Source of the DNA: Hysterangium stoloniferum
Taxonomy: Eukaryota > Basidiomycota > Agaricomycetes > Hysterangiales > Hysterangiaceae
Direction of reading: 5' to 3'
Length of the DNA stretch: 64,000 nucleotides
Assembly: GCA_015178975.1 (NCBI GenBank)
Contig: WHVD01000012.1
Location: 806,001 to 870,000, forward strand
The notes below the pieces were generated by a model. That model saw nothing but the letters and a program-made list of their open reading frames with translations, did not search any database and had not been told where the DNA came from. The position numbers were made by a program, and so were the translations under genes. Below are positions 44,496 to 55,971 of this stretch, in pieces; the first letter of the stretch is position 1, and the number at the start of each line of letters is the position of its first letter.

Positions 44496-45955
44496 AGCAG
44501 GGCGTAAACTTCGGCATACCACATGGAAACATATGCTCGACCTGTCGCGAAAGTGTACCCCGTGCGATATCAGACTTTATTCTTGCGCAATGGGCAATCT
44601 TCCACGAGTTGTTGGTTGATTAGTGGTCTTCCAAACAATTATCTGTTCAATTTCAGCTGTACCCATGGGCTGAAAGTTGAGTCACCTTGACACCTTGAAC
44701 GACTTTTGCCCCTTTGATTTACCACGAACTAATATTGTTTATACTATATCGGCCTACTCCATAACATACATTACGTCTTCCATTATACTAAAGGCATAAG
44801 AGTCATATTCATGATCCTTCATTTCGTGCGAGGCTGAGAAACGATTTCCTGGATGCCGGTGCTGGACACAACCCTGCATTCTGATTTCTTCCACCATCCT
44901 TATGAACTGCAAGCGACTCACTAGCACTGTGCCCTGCTAGCCCAGAGGCCCCATCCCCCCTCTGCTTCCCCTCAATGTCTATAATCTCATTGTGGATGAT
45001 TCTGGAATTCTTGATGAAACAATAAATGACTCGTTTTTAGTAGGCACGCTACTTCGGAAATTTCACTCTCAACTTTGACATTTCAGAGTAGAGCCCGATC
45101 TTTTTGAAGGGTAACTAGCTCCAAATTAACAAAAATGACATTTAGTCCTACTAGATAACGGGCCACTCTCCGTGTCCTCGGTGCTACGGTTTAGTATATA
45201 GCATGTCCCTGTTTTGTCAGTAATATGATTCGCAATGGCCCTTAGTACGTGTGGTATTAAACATCTACCTATCTGCCACGCCTTCATTTTGATCTAATGC
45301 TATCTCATTAGTTTTTCACCGTTTCAAAGGCGTAATCGACAGGTTTACAGAAGAAATACCTTCTTTCCTTGCTCTTGTACTTGCCTGCATCAGGAAAGCG
45401 GGACGATCAGTAAGTATGCCGTCTATATTGTCTAGAGCCATCTAGGAGAGCCAGCTAGTTCGGCTAGACACACTACTTTCGCGAGATCCCTATTTACTAG
45501 TCGGTATAAAAGCTTACCATAGATCTCGGGAGGCTAGGGAGTCTACATAGACATTCCCAAATCCCTGATGTGGATCCCCCCTCTAGTCATTATAGGAAGG
45601 CGTATGACAGACACCTTTGAGGGCAATGAAATATCTGCCAGGATTTAGAATGACTCAGGAAGTCAGTGAAAGGGCCAATTTGCGTTGAAGCTATGGACTC
45701 GATCAGGGGCGTGTCATGTCTGGTGTGGTCAACAGCTTTGCCACTGATCTTCTCGTGAAACGATACTCAAAGGTTGGCTGAGTTCTTCGTATTTAAGATA
45801 TCCCACTAGGGAAACGGTACTTAAACGGTAAACCATATACATCTTGCGACATTACATCAAATGTGATTCTACAATGGTATGATCTGGTCTCGGAAAAATC
45901 CAACAGTAGATAATCGATCGATTAAGCACAGAAAGCCAATACCTACCCTCTTCTC
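44496..45955. other. No gene recognised
   Basis: About 1.4 kb with stops in all frames at short intervals. No repeats shared with the rest of the window were noticed. Confidence 0.35.
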
Positions 45956-46735
45956 CTAGCAGCTCCCTTTAACCGGCTCCTCCTCCTCCTCCTCCTCCTC
46001 ATCATTATCATTATCATCCAGCCCCGCCTCTTCTTCGATCCCTAATCTTTCCAACGCCGCCTTTCCCATCTGGAGCCAATGATGATAAGACGGCAGGTGT
46101 GAAAACCAGAACGTATCCTCATTGCCTGCTTGAGGTCTGACCTCTGAGGGTGCGGGATAGAGTAGGCAGCGGGTGGTCCTGGTCCTGCGATTGCGATTGA
46201 GGTTGAACGGTGGCCGCTATCGGCTCTGGCTGTGAGCCTGACGACGACGGCGCCAAAGGGGCAGCAGAACGGAAACAGGGTCAAGCTGTGAGGGGTGGGA
46301 TAGCGTAGCCACGATTTGGGCTGCGGACGGCGCTGGCGGAGGCGGTGACGTTAGAGGTGTTTTATCTTTAGGAAGGTGGAAGAGCGGTGAAATCGAGGGA
46401 AATACTGAATCTGAATCTGAATCTGAATCTGACGGGTCGCATGCGGTCCGCAGGCGCTTCTATGACCTAGCTTTATTTTCAGCATCCTCGTCAGTGTCTA
46501 GTGTCTGTTTTGAACTTTGATTCAACAATAAGAGACCGGGGATGTCCATCTCGTCGTCTTGGGAGTATGATAGCGAAGTAGGACTATAGGGTGGGGCGGG
46601 GGCGGAGGCAGTGCAGGAGCAGGAGCAGGAGCAGGAGCAGGCATTGGCTGAACTTGAGATGATGTATTCGCTCGTGTTGACGACGATGATGGATCAATAA
46701 TCCTAGGATCTACAAACTGTTCAACCTTTTCCCTG
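45956..46735 (-). pseudogene. Host gene with acidic tail, truncated by a gypsy-A LTR
   Basis: Unknown family. The minus strand, with frame changes, reads VEQFVDPRIIDPSSSSTRAN, a Pro/Ala repeat (from a GCTCCT microsatellite), SYSQDDEMDIPGLLLLNQSS, KRLRTACDPSDSDSDSDSVF, PSAAQIVATLSHPSQLDPVS, QPQSQSQDQDHPLPTLSRTL, then DTFWFSHLPSYHHWLQMGKA, ALERLGIEEEAGLDDNDNDE, poly-Glu, PVKGSC and a stop at 45956-45958. The Ser/Pro/acidic composition suggests a nuclear regulatory protein, but no DNA-binding domain is visible. A CAAGCAG acceptor-like site precedes the last exon. One in-frame TAG and at least two frame changes remain unexplained by introns. The 5' end is replaced by the LTR. Confidence 0.45.
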
Positions 46736-46736
46736 T

Positions 46737-48569
46737 CACCCCTCTAATAGAGCCCTGTTCCCATTTTAGTCAAATGACCTGTCATGATTCGGACTCCGCT
46801 CCCACTCTGTTTCCCATTATGGTTTATGATTTGTCACTATTTGGACTCCACTCCGTTCTGTCCCGTTCCTAACACCAAACTTGGTGTTTACTATTCCTGT
46901 TTTATGTTTTGCTCATTTCGTTTCATCATTACTGGATTTGGTATGTCATTCACTCTACGGTCTATTTAAACTGGCAGATGTTGTACATACAATCCAGTCA
47001 GAAAATTGGCTTAGATTCCCCCCAGTAATCTAATACATTTTCTGCTCTAAACTCCTACTTGAATTACACTGCTCACTGTGATGTATCTAGTATATATTCA
47101 CGAATTTTCCCTTAATTTTCCCGAATTTATTTCAATTTATTTTATTCTATTTTATTTTATTTATTAATTCAAGAATTAGGCTATTTCCTTTTAACTTCGA
47201 ATACTCAAAGCTTCGAATGACATCATATTATGTAATCGAAGCCTAGAGCGGTCGAAATATAAATATAATAAAGCCGGGTTATCTAATTTCGAGAGACCGG
47301 GTTTTTATTATATTATATTAGTACATATATGCACATTATTATCGCGCGATCACGTGACATCACGTGATGACGACGTCACGACATGTTTACAAATTGTCGC
47401 GAGTAGTTTTCGAAGCCGCCCGGCCGCGTTTATTTCCGTTTCGGCACCACGGCTTATTTTGCTTCCACCCTCGGCCATCTCGGCCATCTCGGGTTTATTC
47501 TCTAACTCGACCGGTTCGGATCTTCGGTTCAGATCTTCGAGTCGGGTGATAGCTATGACATCATAGCGGAATTATAGAAACTTTTAGAAGCTTCTAATAA
47601 TTTCCTAATTAGTTATTTAGCTATTATTAAGCAAAAATCTCTACATGTATAAAAGGAGGCCTAAATCACTGAATAAATCACAACTACTTTATTACTATCA
47701 ACAGCACCAGCTCCAAGCTTATCTAATCATCCTAAGGACAAAAATAGCCTTAGTCTGATATCTAACTGCAAGCACCTACACTTGCAGCATCTTGAACTCT
47801 TTCTCTTGAACTTAGCTAATTCATCTAAGTTCCCTCAGCTTCCCGGAAAACCTTTAGGCTTACTAATCACTTAAGTAAATCTAAATTCTCATTACTGAAA
47901 TCCCTGCCCGTTTAGGTTATTCAAGAGCCCATTTTAACAGCACAGTTAATCGATCTTTAAACAAACGCTTGGATATTCAACTCTCGGACGATCTCTCTAT
48001 TTATATATTATTTAACAGCTTTATAAATAGTAAACTAAAAGGCTACAAGAAAGCAAAGGCTTACGACAAGTTTCCGCCAACTTATTGCGCATACATTCAG
48101 CTCCCGAACCTTTATTCTCAAAAAGAACTTAACCTTCGTAGAGCACGTCACTACAAGTTCATCTGAATTTGTCAAGAGACCAAACAAATATTGACTTTAG
48201 TTGTTTAAGCTTAATAGCGCAGCTAATTAATCTATCAGTATTTAAATTACTGGACCTTTATTTGTTTATTTCTTGAATCCCTTGCCGTGTCAACGTTTGT
48301 TAACTATTTGAGAGAGTAAATAGCCGGATACCTTACACTCACACTAGTCGGAGCCCATGGGCTCCAGCACATCTATCTCTCTTACCTATCTCGACTCACG
48401 ACCCATGACCTCCGACCTACGACCCCCACCCGGACTCCCTGGGATTCCCATCCACCTGTCTGAAATTGGACAACACGATCTAGTGAGGGCGCAGCCTATA
48501 AGCTGAAGCCAAGTCCTACTGGATATTCCGCGGGTTTCTCCAAAGACCCACTGTGTACGTATCCTAACA
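46737..48569 (+). mobile_element. 5'-truncated gypsy-A LTR carrying an E LTR
   Basis: Two pieces of the A LTR, 46737-47076 (AGCCCTGTTCCCATTTTAGT to CTGCTCAC) and 48338-48569 (CTCACACTAGTCGGAGCC to TATCCTAACA), are separated by the E LTR. The first part of the A LTR is missing. The 19-mer is at 48492-48510. Confidence 0.85.
47077..48337 (+). mobile_element. Solo LTR, family E, with CTCAC duplication
   Basis: 1261 bp from TGTGATGTATCTAG to GATACCTTACA, flanked by CTCAC at 47072-47076 and 48338-48342, inside a gypsy-A LTR. It has a TATAAAAGG box near 47650. A second copy lies at 53892-55294 in the other orientation, also inside an A LTR. The internal region is unknown. Confidence 0.9.
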
Positions 48570-48653
48570 CATGATTAGCACATAAATAACCTTATTGATT
48601 ATCCACAAATAAATGCAAAAAAAGTCATGTGACCTGTTCAAATTGTGTATATA
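48570..48653. other. Left flank of the F LTR, possibly Tc1 left arm
   Basis: With 49709 onward it forms the pre-insertion sequence of the F LTR. It precedes the transposase and may be the Tc1 left arm, but no TIR matching 51006-51026 is present, so the left end is lost. Confidence 0.35.
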
Positions 48654-49708
48654 TGTTAAGTTCCCGAACAAAGCTCCACGGATAGTCCCGCGGAGGTTTC
48701 CGGTAACTATTCCAAACACACACTTGCTTCCGGGAAATAGTCCCATGGAGTCCCTGTGCAATAGGTCCCGGGAAAGTTCCGGGGATTATTAGTACAAGGA
48801 ACGGTGATATCAGAATAATTACCAGAAAGATATGGCGAAATGACTGAGATGGACTTGGCTTCAGCTTATAGGCTGCGCCCTCGTACACTCATTCGGGTGT
48901 CCATATTTCGAGCTGACAGAATGCATACAGGAAGACATAGATTCCGGAGTTCCCGTGGGAGTTCCGGGAATCGAGTGTGCAGACAGACAAGAGGACTAGA
49001 GACTGTTCAAGGATCAAACTTGTTCGGGGGAAAACTAGTTCGAGATTGAAACTGGATTCTAAGTACATGAATATAGTGGACTTATATAGACTGTGAAATG
49101 TAATAATACCAAATCCGGTATTAATGAGAGGCAGAACTATTAAACATAAAACGAGACAAGTAAATACTAAACTGGGAATAGGGATGGAACGGAACGGGAG
49201 CGGAGAACGAATCATGACAGGTCATTTAACCATAACTGGAGCGGGGCTCAGTTAGAGGGGTTCCGGAAGTCCGGTCGGAGTCCGGTGACTTGGTGCACAA
49301 GATAGTGTCGGGTATAGACAGGTTTGATGTGCAGGAGGTCCGGTGGAGTCTGGTGGGTTTTCCAATGACTGGTGTGTGAGACGCAGAGACAGATAACAGG
49401 AGCAGGGTTCTATGCTCTGTTAGAGGGGTTCCAGGAGTCCGGTCGGAGTCCGGTGACTGGTACATAAGACACAGAGTGTCGGGTGTACATAGAGTGGAGT
49501 CCGGAGTCCGGGGAGTCCGAGGACTGGTGTATGAGACATAGAGGGTTAGGTGCAGACAGGTGGGGTGCGTACAGAGAGTCAGGCATAAACAAGTTGACAT
49601 GCGGGCTCCCGTGGGAACTCCAGTTGTTACTATACAATATAGAGGGTTGGGAGCATGTAGGACGGGGTCCGGGGGCCCGGAGGCCGGCGGGTTTTCTGGT
49701 TCCTGACA
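48654..49708 (-). mobile_element. Solo LTR, family F, with ATATA duplication
   Basis: 1055 bp; on the minus strand TGTCAGGAACCAG...GGGAACTTAACA, flanked by ATATA at 48649-48653 and 49709-49713. The layout matches gypsy-A: GACCTGTCATGATTCG, a TATATAAG box, AATCCAGTTTC about 30 nt below it, and the 19-mer at 48857-48875. It therefore looks like a related chromovirus LTR. Near its start it holds tandem GGACTCC-rich sequence. Confidence 0.9.
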
Positions 49709-49769
49709 ATATATACAACTATTCACTTCTCCAAGTGATAGCATCCCAACAACCCATCAGTTTACATCA

Positions 49770-50787
49770 TGAGAGAGAGCTCTCACTCCTGCTCAACTTG
49801 ATCGTGTTCTTACTCTACTTGACAAGGGCAAGTCTGCACATGAAGTAGCTGCTACCACTGGTCGTTCTGTCTCTACTATATCCAGAATTCACTCTAAACA
49901 TTCTTCCTCCCTCCAAAGTAGCTGAAGGTCATCCACACAAACTTTCCCCCTCTGATACCCATTACATCATCCAACAAATCACTTCCCAGAAGATTGACCA
50001 TGCCACTCAGGCCTCTAAAGTCCTACAAGATATGAATGGAGAGTCTATCTCTGCAAGAACAATTAGTAGTGAACTCAAGAAAGCTGGAGTGAAGGCTGTG
50101 GTGAAGAGAAAAAGGCCTAAACTCACAAAAAGGCATAGAAGGGAGAGGCTGGACTTTGCATTGGCACACAAGAACTGGTCTCTAGAGGACTGGAAGAGGG
50201 TTGTTTGGTCATATAAGACTAAAATCAATTATTTGGGGTCATATGGGAGGAAGTGGGTGTGGAAAAAAGCAGGAGAGGGGCTCAGTGATAGGCTGGTTCA
50301 GGGTACAGTCAAGTTTGGAGGGGGGAATCTGATGTTGTGGGGTTGTATGTTCTGGGAAGGACCAGGATATGCCACCAAGATTGATGGGAGGATGGATGCT
50401 GAACTTTATGTTAGCATTTTGGAGGATGAACTTCAAGAATCTCTCAAGCATTACAAGAAGAAGACTGGAGATATTGTCTTTCAGCAAGACAATGATCCCA
50501 ATTACAAGAGCAAGAAGGCCACCAATTGGCTTAATGGCAGTGATTTTGATGTCATGATATGGCCCCCTCAATCTGCTGATCTTAATCCAATTGAACACCT
50601 TTGGCATTACCTCAAGAAGAGGCTACTGGAGTATGAAGTGGAGCCTAGGAGTATGCAGGAGTTATGGGAAAGGGTCCAGACAGAATGGGACAGGATTCCT
50701 GCTTCTATTTGTCAGAATTTGATAGAGAGTATGCCTAGAAGGATTGAAGCTGTTTTGGATGCCAAGGGGGGTTACACCAAGTACTAG
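49770..50787 (+). pseudogene. Tc1/mariner transposase, one catalytic Asp lost
   Basis: The N-terminal helix-turn-helix part (49780-50030) reads LDRVLTLLDKGKSAHEVAAT, TGRSVSTISRIHSKHSSSLQ, then shifts frame to THYIIQQITSQKIDHATQAS. The main frame (50032-50787, 251 codons) has ISSELKKAGVKAVVKRKRPK, WKRVVWSYKTKINYLGS (family WSDE-TKI: the first catalytic Asp is Tyr), VFQQDNDPNYKS (second Asp present), PPQSADLNPIEHLWHYLKK (Glu present) and ends SMPRRIEAVLDAKGGYTKY. Such transposases cut and paste the element at TA sites. The frameshift and D-to-Y change make it inactive. Confidence 0.85.
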
Positions 50788-51005
50788 ATTATATGATTTG
50801 TATTGTATTATATACCAGGGACAAAACTGTTCCAATGAGATTGCATTAGTATTTAATTTATAGTTTGATGACAAATAATGCTTATGTCATAGAATTCTTC
50901 AGATATATAGCCAACATATATGACTACCTAAATTAAAAATTTCAGGTCAATTGGTCAAGTACTCATTGAGTTATTCAACATTCTTTGTCATATAAAAAAT
51001 CATTG

Positions 51006-51026
51006 GAATGGTTTTGTCCCCCACTG
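51006..51026 (+). repeat. Right terminal inverted repeat of the Tc1 element
   Basis: ATGGTTTTGTCCCCCACTGT followed by A, the inverse of a Tc1-type TACAGTGGGGGACAAAACC end. It lies 219 bp after the transposase stop. No partner was found on the left. Confidence 0.65.
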
Positions 51027-51353
51027 TACATACATAGATCTTTGAACTAATGTAAGTACATGTAATTGAAGAATTACTTAATCAAAAAGAATAGTAGAAA
51101 AATGAGTAAAAAATTCTAAAGAGTATAATACAGTTGAGTGGCTACATTCCCCAGAGAGGGGTACCTTTCACACATGCTCATCCTGCCTCTTCTGGCAAAT
51201 TGCCTTTCACCTTGACTCTACCTAATTTAGTCTTTTTGACTGTGGATAGTACTGTTAAAGTCGATTCTATTTTTCTTATTCTAGTCATCTCTAGCAATTG
51301 TACAATTGCTGACAGTGACTACTACTACTTTATACCCACCCATCTTGTACTGT
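51027..51353. other. No gene recognised
   Basis: AT-rich spacer between the Tc1 end and the gypsy-D LTR. A 74-codon frame (51134-51358) has no recognisable domain. Confidence 0.3.
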
Positions 51354-51563
51354 TGTAAGGTACTTTGTACTGTAAGTGCAAAGTATTTTAATGGGGAAAG
51401 ATATGTACAAACTGATTTCTTGTTTTTCGAGGACTTTTGAGAGCCTTATATACATAAAAAGAAACTGAGAGTTGTACGATCTACGTGAATGCTTGATAAT
51501 AGACACATGACATCTTAGATATTGATGACAAGATCGCCGTGTAGGGAGTCTCACTCCCTTACA
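51354..51563 (-). repeat. Gypsy-D 3' LTR, 210 bp
   Basis: On the minus strand TGTAAGGGAGTGAGACTCCC...AAAGTACCTTACA, preceded by a purine tract, GTGCCTGGGAGG. It contains a TATATAAGG box. The 5' LTR is not in the window. Confidence 0.65.
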
Positions 51564-51834
51564 CCTCCCAGGCACTCAAATATTGACTGTCCCCAGTCGA
51601 TCTCCATGTTATGTTGCTGTGACAATGGAACTGCTCCGATCATGCATTGAAGTGTGGAGGACATTGATTGGAGATGCAAAGGATGTAGCACCCAATGAGA
51701 CAATAGAAGAGACACAAGTTCGTACCCAAGTGAAGAGCCAGACATTGAAAGGGATCCCGCAGGGTAGTGGATGTTATTGCAGACGTGATAAGTGTGCTGA
51801 GGGATGGACAGATGCGGTGAGTGTAGGGGCAAGT

Positions 51835-53832
51835 CTACTTGTCAGAGTTTGAAGGGCAAACATCATTATATAGAATATCCTTGGGATCGACAAGTGAAGT
51901 GACTGGGATGATTGTACGAGAGCGTGGGTAGTATGGAATAAGGTGGAACACAGCATAGGGTTGTTTGCTAACCGTGCCATCCAGCTCAGCTAAGATATAG
52001 GCCCTGTTTCGAGTCTGATGAACAATGATAAGTGGACCCAAGTAGCATGGTTTTGTTTTGCGTGATAATTCTGTGTCAACACATGAGTTCCTTACTAGCA
52101 TGAGTGCCTCCTTAAAATTGTAGTCAACTATGAGGTGTTCATGGTCTTTCCTGAACTGGGTGATAGATGCATAATGGGACTTCGGGACTCGTTCTTTGAT
52201 AGCAGCAAGATCCACTGGTCATTTTTCAAGTTGTCAAGCATGGACAGCAACAAGTTCGCTGGTTGGAAGAGGGGTGTCAATTTTTGGCACGAGGTAAGTC
52301 ACTTTGACAACGTCAAAAGGCAGAATTGGCTCGATGCCATGGGCCAAGTAAAATGGCGAATAACCTGTATCCTTCTTGACAGTGATGCGATCGGCCCAAA
52401 AAATGTGAGACACAATTTCTGGCCAACGAGAGAGGGGTGGTGACCATAGGAGGAATAAAAACACATTGTGTGATATGGAGTTGGCATTTATGACACATCT
52501 TGACAAACCATGCTACATCGCAGTCGAGTCCTGGTCACCAAAAGTGATCCAACAAATTCTTTCGTGTCGAAAATGCCTGTTTGTGTCCCAGTTGATCATG
52601 TGCCTGTGAAATGAGAGAAAGATGTTTGTTCAGATCAAGAATTACAAGGCGATGCATGCCTGAGTTGCTATGGTGCCAAAGTTTACTGTTTTTGACAAAA
52701 AAGCGCAGAGATCTTCAAATAAATTGTTTTGTTGCTGCTTCAGACAGTCCAGATGGCTTTTGAGTGGTTGAAAGAAAGTCGAAAATGAGGGGCAGTTGGG
52801 AATCCATGAAAATGTTGTCTTGAGTGCAGGGAATGTCACTTTGAAGAGAGCTGGTCATGTTATTGAGGGAGAATGTCAAAAATGGGAAAGAAGAGGCAGA
52901 GTCGAGGGCATTGTTTGTGAAGTATCCATTGTGATCTGTCCAACTATTAATCCATACCCCTAAACCTAGAACATCGTCAATCCATCCATCATCCATATCC
53001 TCCACATCACCTTCCACACTTCGTCGCCTAGACAAACCATCAGGTCCTACATGATCCTTCCCGGGTATGTGTATGAGCTGAAATGTAAATAGCAAAATGG
53101 CTGCAATCCATTGATTCATCACATTGTTTGGCTGAATATCTGGGTTATTGAGCATTCCTTTAATGTACTTGGCATCAACTTCGAGATTGAAGGTAGGTAG
53201 ACCAATAAGAAAAAGCCTGAGGGCCCTCAGAGCATGATAAACGCCATATAGTTCAATTTTTGGCTGTGAATAGTGAGATTCACGATCGTTCCAAGCGATG
53301 GAGCCATATCTTGAGGGGCATTGTTGGCCATGTTCATCCAACTGATAGATAATCCATCCTATGGCGATATTTGACGAGTCAATGGCCACAATGATTGGCC
53401 TTTTGCATGTGTAATCGAGGGGAATGAGTGCCAGTGCAGACGTTACAGCTTTTTTGAGTAAATCCATCGAATTTTGCCTAAGTGCCTCCCAAATGAAAGG
53501 TTTGTCTTTTTGTGTCATTGAAACTAGGGGACGAGAGAGTTCAGCAAAGCATGCAATGAAAATTCTAACCACTCCACAAGTGCCCAAGAAGCCTCGCACT
53601 TCAGTGAGATTTTCACAAGGCGGCCAGTTAAGGATTTTTGATATACGTGCTTGATCTGGGATACGGCCCTGATAGTTACATGTGTGGCCAACAATATTGA
53701 CTTCCTTCATTCCAATGTAGAGTTTACTTGCTGAAAATGTCACTCTAGCATGCTTCAAGTGGTGAAATATCCTGTTAATGTCTAAAAAATGTTCCCAAAC
53801 AAAACATCGAATACCACAATTTTCGGGGATAG
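51835..53832 (-). pseudogene. Gypsy-D pol fragment, integrase core deleted
   Basis: From the high end: RT C-terminus (CGIRCFVWEHFLDINRIFHH, SKILNWPPCENLTEVRGFLG), RNase H (IIVAIDSSNIAIGWIIYQLD, KIELYGVYHALRALR, EVDAKYIKGMLNNPDIQPNN, GPDGLSRRRS), a divergent linker, integrase zinc finger (HDQLGHKQAFSTRKN, a TGA for Trp after FW, CHKCQ). It then jumps, with the catalytic core missing, to HIFWADRITVKKDTGYSPFY and a GPY/F end (KPCYLGPLIIVHQTRNRAYI, AELDGTVSK, VFHLIPYYPRSR). It is closest in style to gypsy-C. Cut at 53832 by a gypsy-A LTR, so gag, protease and most of RT are absent. Confidence 0.8.
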
Positions 53833-55426
53833 TGTTAGGGTATGTACACGGTGGTCTCCGGAGAAACCCATGGAATATCCGGTAGGACTTGTGTAATGTA
53901 TTCAGGGGATTCTCTCAACATATGCTATAGTGTCACAGAGCTTCAACAATAAAACAAGCAAAGGTCCAGTAATTTAAATACTGATAGATTAATGAGCTGT
54001 GCTATTAAGCTTAAACAACTCAAATCAATGCTTATTTTGATTATTGAAAGGTTCAATAGAACTGTGTATGACTCTTTTAGCAAATAAAAGAACTATTTTT
54101 TGAGAATAGGGGCTGGAAGCTGAATATATGCGCAGTAACTTGGCAGAGACTTGATATAAGAGCTTCGGATTCTTGTATGCTTATTTGTAACTATTAATAG
54201 TTATTTAACAAGGTGTTAAATAATTTATTAATAGAGAAGATAATATGTATTGGATTATCTGAGTGATTGTACTTGATTAATTCAATAAACTTAGGGCTGG
54301 GCCTTGAGTAATCTAGTATTGGCAGGGATTTCAGTAAGGATACTTAGATACTTATTAGGTTTATTATCTGATTAATAAGCCTAAAGGGTAGCTGTGAGGC
54401 TGGGGGAACTTAGATGATTAGCTAAGTTCAAGAGTTGCTGACAAAGATTCAAGATGCTGCAAGTGTAGGTGCTTGCAGTGAGTGTATCAGACTAAGGCTA
54501 TTATTGTCCTTAGGATGATGAGGTAAGCTTCTGTGCTGTACTGTAAAATAATGTGTGTGATAGATGATTTTATTGGAAACTTAGCCCTCCTTATATACAT
54601 TTTGATAACTCAATGATTAGCTAACTATTTAGTTTATGAGGTCATTAGTTAGATCATAATGACCTCATATTTTACTCATTATTTACCCTTTATTTATCAT
54701 GTGATTCCCTTCTCTGAGACAAGGGTTCTAACCTCTTGCTTGAACATGAAGGTTCAAGGCCGCGGTCCCGGGACAGAAGCAAACAATGAGTCAGTGGAAT
54801 CTAATAATGACTCGGGTAGTCACATCCATGACTTGTGTGACATCCCGACACTGGACTGTGACTTGTGTGACATCTTGTAATTGTCACCTGCTGACAAATT
54901 ATTCCCTCAATCCCAAATTTGAAGCGTTGGGCACGAATGATGACATAATGTGTTCCTGTGCTTCCACTGGAGGCTTTATCTAATAAGTCCCATGACTAGT
55001 GTTACAGTCACTCGTGTGACTAAATGCTAGTCACTAGTGTGAAAGCAAGGCAATGTGCCGGGCAGTAATAACTAAGTAAATAAAATATAAATAATTAGTT
55101 AAAAATTATAATAATTTAATTAAGTAATAATAGCATAATATGAGTCCATATATGCTATTATTTATGCGAAGTTAAAAGGAATAAGGCCTATTTTTCACAA
55201 TAAATATAGTAAAAATACAATAGAAATTCGAGAAAATATTAAATAATTCAAAGAAAATTAAGAGAACATTATGAGATAATAATGATACCTTACAACTTGG
55301 CTTCAGCTTATAGGCTGCACCCTCGCTAGATCGTGCTGTCCAATTTCAGACAGGTGGATGGGAATCCCGAGAAGTCTGGGTGGGGGTCGTGGGTCGAGGG
55401 GTCATAGGTTGGAGGTCGTGGGTCGT
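53833..55426 (-). mobile_element. Gypsy-A LTR on minus strand, carrying an E LTR
   Basis: 53833-53891 (TGTTAGGGTATGTACACGG... to GGTAGGACTTG) and 55295-55426 (ACTTGGCTTCAGCTTATAGG onward) are two pieces of one A LTR in reverse, separated by an E LTR. The 19-mer is at 55299-55317. The LTR is cut at 55426 by gypsy-B; its remaining part should lie beyond gypsy-B, outside the window. Confidence 0.85.
53892..55294 (-). mobile_element. Solo LTR, family E, with ACTTG duplication
   Basis: 1403 bp, homologous to 47077-48337 in reverse (AAAGGTCCAGTAATTTAAAT, ATTAAGCTTAAACAACT shared). It is flanked by ACTTG at 53887-53891 and 55295-55299. It is more decayed and AT-rich than the first copy. Confidence 0.88.
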
Positions 55427-55969
55427 TGTTACAACCCATTCCCGGATGTTTCAATATCCGACTTCCAATCTCTGACCACGGAACATCATAGTTACCGTAT
55501 CATCCACATTCTTCCCTTGTTCCACATTTGGTAATTTGTCTGTTGACAAGTATTCACTTGTTTGTTGTTATATTCCCGTTTCGGAATATTGTCTCCCTAA
55601 TATGTCTTATTGTATTTCCGTTTTAAGAACACTTCCGTTTCCGTCTTATTATGGTCTTAGTTTGTAGTACAATAACAAGTAGACTTATATTAGTTTCCAC
55701 GAATTTGTACTTTACCTTAGATCTGATATCGACTTAGTTTCTTATTCCTCCTCCCGTCTTTCTGTACACTCGATATTCGGAACTCTTTGGAACTCTGAAT
55801 ATCCGTATCTTCCATTGTAAGCCTTACTTCTGAAATTAAGGACTTTGAGTGTTTGCATAGAGGCGCAGCACATAAGCTGAAGCCGATGTCCTGACCCTAT
55901 CCACTAGTTTCTGACTTCCCGGTAACTTTCCGATAGTTCCGGAATAAGTTCCCGACACAGTACTTAACA
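55427..55969 (+). repeat. Gypsy-B 5' LTR
   Basis: 543 bp from TGTTACAACCCATTCCC to AGTACTTAACA. It has a TATA-like box (TTATATTA, 55686-55693), the self-priming segment (55719-55729) and CAGCACATAAGCTGAAGCC (55866-55884). The visible 303 bp of the 3' LTR at 63698 pair with it. Confidence 0.92.
55686..55729 (+). promoter_or_regulatory. Gypsy-B promoter and predicted transcript start
   Basis: A TTATATTA box is followed 33 nt later by AGATCTGATAT (55719-55729), the inverse complement of 55972-55982 just inside the LTR. The spacing is the same as in gypsy-A. Confidence 0.6.
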
Positions 55970-55971
55970 GT

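Noticed and set aside
49226-49848. Long frames on both strands (for example 172 codons minus, 121 codons plus)
   Set aside because: They fall in the F LTR, in GGACTCC-rich repeats that keep several frames open. No domain.
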